DNA of 5,052 bases, taken from NCBI GenBank assembly GCA_002471185.1, contig DKPL01000025.1, positions 23,456-28,507 on the forward strand, given 5' to 3'. Both the position numbers and the translations under genes were made by a program. The notes below the pieces were generated by a model that saw only the letters and a program-made list of their open reading frames with translations, was not told the DNA's origin and did no database searches. This DNA is from Bacteroides sp. UBA7335 (GTDB lineage Bacteria; Bacteroidota; Bacteroidia; Bacteroidales; Bacteroidaceae). Shown here one piece after another: positions 1-5,052 of the stretch. Every line of letters starts with the position of its first letter. Position 1 is the first letter of the stretch.

Positions 1-2073
1 AAATGGCATAAACGGATGAAGCAAGTGAAGCAAGTTATCAAAGAAGTTAAGCGTAGCTTGATAAACTTCAGGATTGATACCCTGACCATAAGCAGGTTTA
101 ATCATCTCTAAGTACCATGATGAGAATTCATCCCAGAATAATTTATAAACCGCCATCAAAGCTTCGCTCAAACGGTATTTACCGAATAAGTCAACAACCT
201 CAGCAGCCACTTCATTCTGTTTTGACTCAAACCAACGAATAGCCCATTGAGAGGCAGCGGGCAATTCTACTTGTGGATCTACATTCCATCCTTTAATCAA
301 GCGGAATGCATTCCATATCTTATTACAGAAGTTACGTCCTTGTTCGCAAAGTGAATCATCAAATAAAATGTCATTGCCGGCTGGTGCAGCAAGCATCATA
401 CCCATTCGTACCCCATCGGCTCCAAACTGATCAATCAACGCTAACGGGTCAGGAGAGTTTCCTAATGACTTAGACATCTTACGACCAACTTTATCGCGTA
501 CAATACCGGTAAAGTATACGTTCTTGAAAGGCATTGTTCCTTCGTATTCGTAACCAGCCATAATCATACGTGCTACCCAGAAGAAAATGATATCCGGACC
601 GGTTACCAAGTCATTAGTTGGATAGTAATATTTAATCTCTTCATTACCTGGTTCAAGAATTCCATTAAACAATGAAATTGGCCATAACCACGACGAAAAC
701 CAAGTATCAAGACAGTCTTCGTCTTGACGAAGATCGGCAAGTGTCAACGATTCATTTCCTGTTTTCTCTTTAGCCAACTGCAATGCTTCTTCTTCAGTTT
801 CGGCAACGACAAAGCCACCCTCAGGCAAGAAATAAGCCGGGATGCGGTGTCCCCACCAAAGCTGACGACTAATACACCAGTCTTTGATATTTTCCATCCA
901 ATGACGGTAAGTATTCTTATATTTTGCAGGATAAAACTTAATATCGTCATCCATAACCGGCGTTAAAGCAATCTGAGCCAAATGCTCCATCTTTAAGAAC
1001 CATTGCATAGAAAGCTTAGGCTCAATAACCACATTGGTACGCTCTGAGTAACCTACTTTATTAGTATAAGCTTCAGTCTTTTCTAATAGTTCTGCTTCGG
1101 CTAGGTCTTTTTCAATTTGTTTACGTACATCAAAACGGTCCATACCAACATACAAACCAGCAGCCTCGCTCAATGTTCCGTTGTCATTGAAGATATCGAT
1201 AGTAGGCAAGTTATACTTTTCGCCTAACATATAGTCGTTCACATCGTGAGCAGGAGTTACTTTTAAACAACCTGTTCCGAACTCAATATCTACATAGTCA
1301 TCTTCGATAACGGGAATAACACGATTTACCAGTGGAACAATTACTTTTTTCCCTTTTAAATGTTGATTCTTAGGGTCGTTAGGATTGATACACATTGCAG
1401 TATCACCCATAATTGTTTCAGGACGAGTAGTTGCTACTATAGCATATCCATCTTCACCTTCAATCTTATATCTAAGATAGAAAAGTTTTCCATGCTCTTC
1501 TTTATAAATAACCTCTTCATCAGACAAAGCAGTCAATGCTTGAGGATCCCAGTTAACCATACGTACACCACGATATATCAATCCTTTTTTATAAAGATCA
1601 ACGAATACACGTAATACACTTTCACTACGAACTTCATCCATTGTAAAAGCAGTACGATCCCAGTCACAAGAAGCACCTAAGCGACGGAGCTGTTTAAGGA
1701 TAATGCCACCATGCTCATCAGTCCATTCCCAAGCATGCTTCAAGAACTCACCGCGTGACAAGTCTGTTTTTTTAATTCCTTTTGCAGCAAGACGACCTAC
1801 AACTTTTGCTTCTGTTGCAATAGAAGCATGATCGGTACCGGGCACCCAACAAGCATTCTTGCCTTCCATGCGTGCACGACGTACCAAAATATCTTGAATG
1901 GTATTGTTAAGCATATGTCCCATGTGCAACACACCAGTGACGTTTGGAGGGGGAATAACGATGGTGTACGGCTCACGTCCATCAGGTTTAGAACTGAATA
2001 ATTTGTGATCCATCCAATACTGGTACCACTTTCCTTCCACATCAGCGGGATTATACTTACTTGCTAATTCCAT
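1..2073 (-). CDS. valS: Valyl-tRNA synthetase (ValRS), N-terminal 691 residues, 3' end outside the window
   Basis: This class Ia aminoacyl-tRNA synthetase charges tRNA-Val with valine in the cytoplasm and hydrolyses mis-charged threonine. I translated the minus strand from the ATG at 2073 to base 1 and found no stop or frameshift. Visible landmarks are PPPNVTGVLHMGH (residues 41-53, HIGH motif as HMGH 50-53), PGTDHA (78-83), the editing-domain motif ATTRPETIMGDTA (214-226) with GTGCLKVTPAHDVNDY (266-281), CISRQLWWGHRIPAY (400-414), DTWFSSWLWP (456-465), GPDIIFFW (492-499) and the catalytic loop KMSKS (532-536). The last residues, LLHPFMPF (684-691), belong to the tRNA anticodon-binding helical domain. 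Bacterial ValRS is usually about 870-950 residues, so roughly the last 180-250, including the C-terminal coiled coil, lie beyond the left edge. The start fits the family N-terminus (MELASKYNPADVEGKWYQYW). No Shine-Dalgarno is visible. The gene is divergent from the DUF3810 gene. Confidence 0.98.
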   Translation of the reverse strand, partial: MELASKYNPADVEGKWYQYWMDHKLFSSKPDGREPYTIVIPPPNVTGVLHMGHMLNNTIQDILVRRARMEGKNACWVPGTDHASIATEAKVVGRLAAKGIKKTDLSRGEFLKHAWEWTDEHGGIILKQLRRLGASCDWDRTAFTMDEVRSESVLRVFVDLYKKGLIYRGVRMVNWDPQALTALSDEEVIYKEEHGKLFYLRYKIEGEDGYAIVATTRPETIMGDTAMCINPNDPKNQHLKGKKVIVPLVNRVIPVIEDDYVDIEFGTGCLKVTPAHDVNDYMLGEKYNLPTIDIFNDNGTLSEAAGLYVGMDRFDVRKQIEKDLAEAELLEKTEAYTNKVGYSERTNVVIEPKLSMQWFLKMEHLAQIALTPVMDDDIKFYPAKYKNTYRHWMENIKDWCISRQLWWGHRIPAYFLPEGGFVVAETEEEALQLAKEKTGNESLTLADLRQDEDCLDTWFSSWLWPISLFNGILEPGNEEIKYYYPTNDLVTGPDIIFFWVARMIMAGYEYEGTMPFKNVYFTGIVRDKVGRKMSKSLGNSPDPLALIDQFGADGVRMGMMLAAPAGNDILFDDSLCEQGRNFCNKIWNAFRLIKGWNVDPQVELPAASQWAIRWFESKQNEVAAEVVDLFGKYRLSEALMAVYKLFWDEFSSWYLEMIKPAYGQGINPEVYQATLNFFDNLLHLLHPFMPF

Positions 2074-2114
2074 GTTCTACTTAATCTATAATAGTTTAAT
2101 TGAAAATAATACGG

Positions 2115-2122
2115 CAAAATTA
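2115..2122 (-). promoter_or_regulatory. Candidate Bacteroidetes -7 promoter element for valS
   Basis: Read on the minus strand this is TAATTTTG, a full match to the Bacteroidetes primary-sigma -7 consensus TAnnTTTG. It lies 41 bp upstream of the valS ATG, which implies a leader of about 30-35 nt. No good TTTG (-33) box is found 19-21 bp further upstream; the nearest CAAA on the plus strand (2156-2159) is too far away. A six-base consensus in AT-rich DNA can occur by chance, so this is a position-supported guess. No T-box or attenuator hairpin is seen between it and valS. Confidence 0.45.
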
Positions 2123-2167
2123 ATAAATAATAAAGAGTTATACATTACATACAATCAAAGAATTGCA

Positions 2168-2175
2168 TACCTTTG
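2168..2175 (+). promoter_or_regulatory. Candidate Bacteroidetes -7 promoter element for the DUF3810-mazG pair
   Basis: TACCTTTG is a full match to the -7 consensus TAnnTTTG. It ends 14 bp before the ATG at 2190. A weak -33 candidate, TTAC (2145-2148), lies 19 bp upstream and matches two of the four TTTG positions. If this promoter is used, transcription would start around 2178-2183 and the leader would be only about 7-12 nt. It does not overlap the opposing valS -7 element. A 5-bp inverted repeat, CATAC (2166-2170) and GTATG (2175-2179), straddles it. Confidence 0.5.
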
Positions 2176-2189
2176 TATGAATTTAAGTT

Positions 2190-3239
2190 ATGAAAAGGAA
2201 AGAAAAAATACGTTTGGCCTTTCCGGCCGTACTACTTCTTGTCATTTGGGCAATACAAATCATTCCAGGTTGGGGTGAGTTTTATGCTCGAAAAGTCTAT
2301 CCGGTAATCTCCTATCCGCTTAGTTTAGTTTCTTCGTTATTTCCATTTTCGATAGGTGATCTATTTATATTCTGCTGTATTGTTTACCTCATTGCATACC
2401 CCATTTATGCCATTTATAAAAAAAGAGGGTGGAAAAAAATAGTGCTTCATATTATAGAGTTCTTGGCATGGATATATATTTGGTTTTATGCAGCATGGGG
2501 GTTAAACTACTCACAAGATTCTTTTTATGAACGCACAGATATAGCCTATTCAGCTTATACTCCCGAAAAGTTTCAGTTTTTTTTAGATCAGTATATTCCA
2601 AATTTAAATAAATCATATGTAGTTGTTGATTCAATCAACTCCAAACAATTGCGTGATGAAGTAGTGAAGGGATACCTACACCTTAGTGACTCATTAGGCA
2701 TTAATGCCCCACAAGTAAGCAAGCCTAGAGTAAAGAGAATGCTATTTTCTCCAATCAGTTCTATGGTAGGAGTAACTGGAAGTATGGCACCTTTCTTTAA
2801 TGAGTTTACTGTAAATAAAGATGTAAGACCTACACAATATCCTGCTACATATGCTCATGAATTATCACACCTTTTAGGCATAACAAGTGAGGCAGAAGCC
2901 AATTTTTATGCGTATGAAGTATGTACACAATCAGATATACCCGAAATTAGATTTAGTGGTTATTTCTCTATTTTAAGTCATGTATTGGGCAATGCATATC
3001 GTTTACTTCCGGAAGACAAATATATAGCGCTAAGAGAGAGTATACGGCCAGAAATTATAGAGTTAATACAAAGCGATCAGGCCTATTGGTCAAATAAATA
3101 TAGTCCAGTAATTGGTGAAGTTCAAAACTGGCTTTATGATCTTTACTTAAAAGGAAATAATATTGAAAGCGGAAGAAAAAACTACTCGGAAGTAATTGGA
3201 CTACTCATCTCTTATCAAAATCGTAATAATCAAAATTAA
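2190..3239 (+). CDS. DUF3810 family membrane protein with a HExxH zinc-metallohydrolase motif
   Basis: This is a 349-residue inner-membrane protein of the DUF3810 family; its substrate is unknown. Three hydrophobic segments are visible at about residues 8-28, 50-76 and 83-105. The lysine/arginine-rich N-terminus (MKRKEKIR) and the basic loop KKRGWKK (77-83) put the N-terminus and the second loop in the cytoplasm, so the region after the third helix should face the periplasm. WGLNYS (103-108) just after helix three is typical of the family. The large soluble part carries YAHELSHLLG (221-230), with HELSH at 223-227, followed by SEAEANFYAYEVC (233-245). H223 and H227 would bind zinc, E224 would be the catalytic base, and E234 or E236 is a plausible third ligand. 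I infer a metalloprotease-like activity; none has been shown here. The start is chosen because the basic N-terminus directly precedes helix one. mazG begins 5 bp after the stop, suggesting one transcript. No Shine-Dalgarno is seen. Confidence 0.9.
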   Translation: MKRKEKIRLAFPAVLLLVIWAIQIIPGWGEFYARKVYPVISYPLSLVSSLFPFSIGDLFIFCCIVYLIAYPIYAIYKKRGWKKIVLHIIEFLAWIYIWFYAAWGLNYSQDSFYERTDIAYSAYTPEKFQFFLDQYIPNLNKSYVVVDSINSKQLRDEVVKGYLHLSDSLGINAPQVSKPRVKRMLFSPISSMVGVTGSMAPFFNEFTVNKDVRPTQYPATYAHELSHLLGITSEAEANFYAYEVCTQSDIPEIRFSGYFSILSHVLGNAYRLLPEDKYIALRESIRPEIIELIQSDQAYWSNKYSPVIGEVQNWLYDLYLKGNNIESGRKNYSEVIGLLISYQNRNNQN

Positions 3240-3244
3240 AATAT

Positions 3245-4033
3245 ATGATACATACAAAAAAAGAACAAATAGAGGCTTTTGGACGATTCCTAGATATACT
3301 AAACGAACTACGACAGAAATGTCCATGGGATAGAAAACAAACCAATGAAAGTCTTCGACCAAACACAATAGAAGAAGTTTATGAGCTTTGTGATGCACTC
3401 ACTCGAAATGATTCTAAAGAAATCTGTAAAGAACTGGGTGACGTATTACTCCATGTTGGTTTTTATGCATTGATAGCATCCGAAAAAGGGGAGTTCGATA
3501 TAAAAGATGTATGTGACAAATTATGCGATAAACTAATATACCGTCACCCACATGTATTTGGAAATGAGAAAGCAGAAACTGCAGGACAAGTATCTGCCAA
3601 TTGGGAACAATTGAAGCTAAAAGAAAAGGATGGGAATAAAACTGTTTTATCAGGAGTTCCTGCTGCACTACCTGCTTTAATTAAAGCTTATCGCATTCAA
3701 GATAAAGCACGCAATGTTGGATTTGATTGGGAAGAAAAAGAGCAAGTCTGGGATAAAGTAAAAGAGGAATTTGAAGAACTACAAGCCGAGATTGTGGCAT
3801 TAGACAAAGATAAAGCAGAATCTGAATTTGGAGATTTGCTGTTTAGCATAATCAATGCTGCTAGACTATATGGTATTAATCCAGAAAATGCTCTTGAACG
3901 TACAAATAAGAAATTCATCAATCGCTTTAACTACTTAGAAGAACAAACATTGCAAAAGGGAATCGACCTTAAACTAATGAAACTTAACGAAATGGATGCC
4001 ATTTGGAACGAAGCTAAACAAAAAGGACTATAA
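3245..4033 (+). CDS. mazG: Nucleoside triphosphate pyrophosphohydrolase MazG
   Basis: MazG hydrolyses nucleoside triphosphates to monophosphates plus pyrophosphate, clearing damaged or excess NTPs/dNTPs in the cytoplasm; in E. coli it also influences ppGpp level and MazEF-linked survival. The 262-residue length fits full MazG with two tandem helical MazG domains. The N-terminal repeat shows CPWDRKQTNESLRPN (26-40), the metal-site EEVYE (43-47) and ELGD (63-66), then RHPHVFGNE (100-108). The C-terminal repeat shows LPALIKAYRIQDKARNVGFDW (begins at 142), EEFEE (174-178), EFGDLLF (194-200), the N-x-KF-x-x-RF element (221-228) and MDAIWNEAK (250-258). Both ExxE/ExxD acidic metal-binding sets are intact, so the enzyme should be active. 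The start lies 5 bp after the stop of the DUF3810 gene and fits the family N-terminus; the upstream bases are A/T-rich with no Shine-Dalgarno, so translational coupling or an unstructured start is likely. A stem-loop terminator follows. Confidence 0.97.
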   Translation: MIHTKKEQIEAFGRFLDILNELRQKCPWDRKQTNESLRPNTIEEVYELCDALTRNDSKEICKELGDVLLHVGFYALIASEKGEFDIKDVCDKLCDKLIYRHPHVFGNEKAETAGQVSANWEQLKLKEKDGNKTVLSGVPAALPALIKAYRIQDKARNVGFDWEEKEQVWDKVKEEFEELQAEIVALDKDKAESEFGDLLFSIINAARLYGINPENALERTNKKFINRFNYLEEQTLQKGIDLKLMKLNEMDAIWNEAKQKGL

Positions 4034-4076
4034 AAGAACAGCCACAACAAAGAGATCTTGTGTTGTGGCTATTTTT
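4034..4076. terminator. Stem-loop terminator between convergent genes, probably bidirectional
   Basis: A perfect 10-bp stem pairs AGCCACAACA (4040-4049) with TGTTGTGGCT (4061-4070) around an 11-nt loop. On the plus strand it is followed by ATTTTT (4071-4076), giving an intrinsic terminator that begins 6 bp after the mazG stop codon. On the minus strand the same stem is followed by GTTCTTTTAT (4039-4030), a weaker T-rich tract, 24 bp beyond the stop of the Spy-like gene. One hairpin could therefore end both the rightward DUF3810-mazG transcript and the leftward operon. Confidence 0.85.
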
Positions 4077-4093
4077 CAATCATTAAAGAACAA

Positions 4094-4585
4094 TTACTTA
4101 TTAGCTTTCTTTGTAGTAGAATTGGAGCTTTTATTTCCATTTCCAGATCTATTGTTTACGCCTTTTAGTAACTCTCGATGAAAACGCATCTCAGCTTTTT
4201 GAATTAAAAAAATCTTCTTTGCAGGTAAAATCTTCTTAAATTTCAAATAATAAGATTTTTCGAGCTCTGCTACTGCAATGCGAGAATCATAAACTTCTTC
4301 TAATATCTCGTTATATTGAGCCTCAGTTACATCATCCTGTTTGCCTTCACGTATCAAATTCCATGCCTTATCATTCAACTTTTTCTTTTTGTCTTGCAGT
4401 TGAAAGTATAGTGGAAAGAATTTTGCAGCCTCTTCTTTTGTCAAATTGGCTTTATCTGTAATAAACATTTGTTGTTTTTCGCGGAATTCACTTGGCGATA
4501 AACGATGCTGATTACCTTTTTCTTGAGCCATTGTCATTGAAACAAAGCTACAAATCATAAACGATAGAATAATCAATCTTTTCAT
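4094..4585 (-). CDS. Secreted Spy/CpxP-like (LTXXQ-type) helical protein
   Basis: This is a 163-residue exported protein, probably periplasmic. Residues 1-20 form a clear Sec signal peptide: basic MKR, a hydrophobic core, then MTMA with likely cleavage before Q21. The mature part is highly charged and predicted helical. It contains NLTKEEAAKFFPLYFQLQDK (begins at 47), similar to the LTxxQ region of Spy/CpxP periplasmic chaperone and metal-response proteins, and a second element ILPAKKIFLIQKAEMRFHREL (begins at 119) resembling the later LTxxQ-like helix. The last 22 residues (142-163) are a low-complexity Asn/Ser/Gly/Lys tail. The family is common in Bacteroidetes downstream of ECF sigma factors, so an envelope-stress chaperone or sensor role is inferred, not shown. 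It starts 25 bp after the stop of the anti-sigma-like gene, consistent with an operon; no Shine-Dalgarno is visible at its ATG. The similarity is weak and motif-level, so it could be a distinct Bacteroidetes family. Confidence 0.85.
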   Translation of the reverse strand: MKRLIILSFMICSFVSMTMAQEKGNQHRLSPSEFREKQQMFITDKANLTKEEAAKFFPLYFQLQDKKKKLNDKAWNLIREGKQDDVTEAQYNEILEEVYDSRIAVAELEKSYYLKFKKILPAKKIFLIQKAEMRFHRELLKGVNNRSGNGNKSSNSTTKKANK

Positions 4586-4610
4586 TTTACAATCAATAAG
4601 TTTAATTTAG

Positions 4611-4988
4611 TTATTCAGCACTCGCATCTGTCAAATAGACATACAGTGAGTAATCATCCATCATTGAGCCATTAACAGCTTCACTTATATATTGATCAGT
4701 AATCATATCTCCATCCATATTTTCAGTGATATTAAGAGTTGATGATACGTTAGATCCTAATTCTACGGATGCAACCTTTATTATCAAAGCAGCACCGACA
4801 AACATAGCAGCCATATAGAACAAAGGTTTTAATTTGCTCCATCTACCCACTTCTCTATGAGCAACTATAGTTTCCTTTTCAGGGAGCTTACTCATAACTT
4901 CAGAAGTGAGATTTTCAAAATAGTTATCAGGCACTTTAAAAGAGCTCTCTTTACCTATTTTCTTTAATATTTCATCTTCTTCCTTCAT
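4611..4988 (-). CDS. Small single-pass membrane protein, anti-sigma-like
   Basis: This 125-residue protein has an acidic, probably cytoplasmic N-terminal part (1-50), one hydrophobic segment at about 55-72 preceded by basic residues (R45, R49, K52, K54), and a C-terminal part (73-125) predicted to be periplasmic. The N-terminus (ILKKIGKESSFKVPDNYFE, begins at 7, then LTSEVMSKLPEKE to 39) and the end (YSLYVYLTDAS, 113-123) are patterns I associate with small Bacteroidetes proteins between an ECF sigma factor and a Spy-like protein. Topology and context suggest a membrane regulator that holds a sigma factor. However, it has no cysteine at all and therefore no HxxxCxxC zinc anti-sigma motif, so the role is inferred from context only. 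The start is supported by GGAG 5 bp upstream. The Spy-like gene follows after 25 bp. Confidence 0.8.
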   Translation of the reverse strand: MKEEDEILKKIGKESSFKVPDNYFENLTSEVMSKLPEKETIVAHREVGRWSKLKPLFYMAAMFVGAALIIKVASVELGSNVSSTLNITENMDGDMITDQYISEAVNGSMMDDYSLYVYLTDASAE

Positions 4989-4993
4989 ATATT

Positions 4994-4997
4994 CTCC
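4994..4997 (-). promoter_or_regulatory. Shine-Dalgarno-like GGAG before the anti-sigma-like gene
   Basis: On the minus strand GGAG ends 5 nt before the ATG at 4988. It stands out because the other starts in this window have no purine-rich box at this spacing. It supports the chosen start and suggests independent translation initiation, even though an upstream gene may end close by. Confidence 0.5.
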
Positions 4998-5035
4998 ACA
5001 ACTTTATTTGTTAGACTACAAGATAAATAAAAGGT

Positions 5036-5052
5036 TTAATTCTCATCCTCCA
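5036..5052 (-). CDS. Possible last four codons of an upstream gene (expected: ECF sigma factor)
   Basis: Read leftward from the window edge, one frame gives Glu-Asp-Glu-Asn and then TAA (5038-5036), ending 47 bp before the anti-sigma-like ATG. An acidic end like this is plausible for an ECF sigma factor, which the gene order predicts here. The other two frames give GG then TGA (stop at 5043), and WRMRIKPFIYLVV then TAA (stop at 5011), so the frame cannot be decided from 17 bases. The identity is pure inference from gene order. Confidence 0.3.

Noticed and set aside
724..1614. Several open frames of 68-84 codons on both strands within valS
   Set aside because: All overlap intact valS sequence with editing and catalytic motifs, and none shows a family signature or a translation signal.
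1797..2042. An 81-codon minus-strand open frame at the 5' end of valS
   Set aside because: It is in a different frame inside valS, whose own frame carries the HMGH and PGTDHA motifs here without interruption.
1..2073. valS as a truncated pseudogene
   Set aside because: The gene is cut only by the window edge; I read all 691 codons and found no stop, frameshift or missing catalytic motif.
2074..2189. A T-box riboswitch or tRNA-like leader before valS
   Set aside because: The intergenic region is only 116 bp, A/T-rich and without stable hairpins or a T-box core; such leaders are also not expected in Bacteroidetes.
2072..2278. A 68-codon plus-strand open frame overlapping the valS start and the DUF3810 start
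   Set aside because: It runs through the divergent promoter region and then out of frame into the DUF3810 gene; the protein has no recognisable features and the frame ends inside a convincing gene.
3414..3921. Minus-strand open frames of 74-84 codons opposite mazG
   Set aside because: They lie antisense to conserved MazG motifs in the full-length gene and encode nothing recognisable.
4053..4058. AGATCT palindrome in the terminator loop
   Set aside because: A six-base palindrome is expected by chance and lies in the loop of an already explained hairpin.
3996..4181. A 61-codon plus-strand open frame spanning the mazG end and the convergent gap
   Set aside because: It reads through the terminator hairpin and then antisense to the Spy-like gene, so it is a chance frame.

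Overview
The window looks like chromosome from Bacteroides or a close relative in the Bacteroidales. It is AT-rich, and most gene starts lack a Shine-Dalgarno sequence. The divergent intergenic region carries matches to the Bacteroidetes -7 promoter element (TAnnTTTG). The protein families (a Bacteroides-type valyl-tRNA synthetase, DUF3810, a MazG with a Bacteroides-like N-terminus, and a Spy-like/anti-sigma-like pair) point the same way. This assignment rests on recognition of families and signals, not on a search.

Layout: bases 1-2073 (minus strand) hold the first 691 codons of valS, which runs off the left edge. A 116-bp intergenic region (2074-2189) separates it from a divergent rightward pair: a three-helix membrane protein of the DUF3810 family with an HELSH zinc-protease-like motif (2190-3239), then mazG (3245-4033) only 5 bp further on, so probably co-transcribed. 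A strong stem-loop with T-runs on both sides (about 4031-4076) lies in the 60-bp convergent gap and probably terminates transcription from both directions. A leftward pair follows: a single-pass anti-sigma-like protein (4611-4988) and, 25 bp downstream, a secreted Spy/CpxP-like helical protein (4094-4585). The right edge may hold the last codons of the gene upstream of this pair.

How the genes relate: valS is core translation machinery. MazG removes non-canonical or excess nucleoside triphosphates, and its DUF3810 partner is probably a periplasm-facing metallohydrolase of unknown role. The leftward pair looks like the distal part of an ECF sigma factor / membrane regulator / periplasmic effector envelope-stress module, with the sigma factor expected just beyond the right edge.

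I found no mobile element, CRISPR array, RNA gene or clear new system. The most open questions are the function of the DUF3810 protein and whether the cysteine-free membrane protein acts as an anti-sigma factor.
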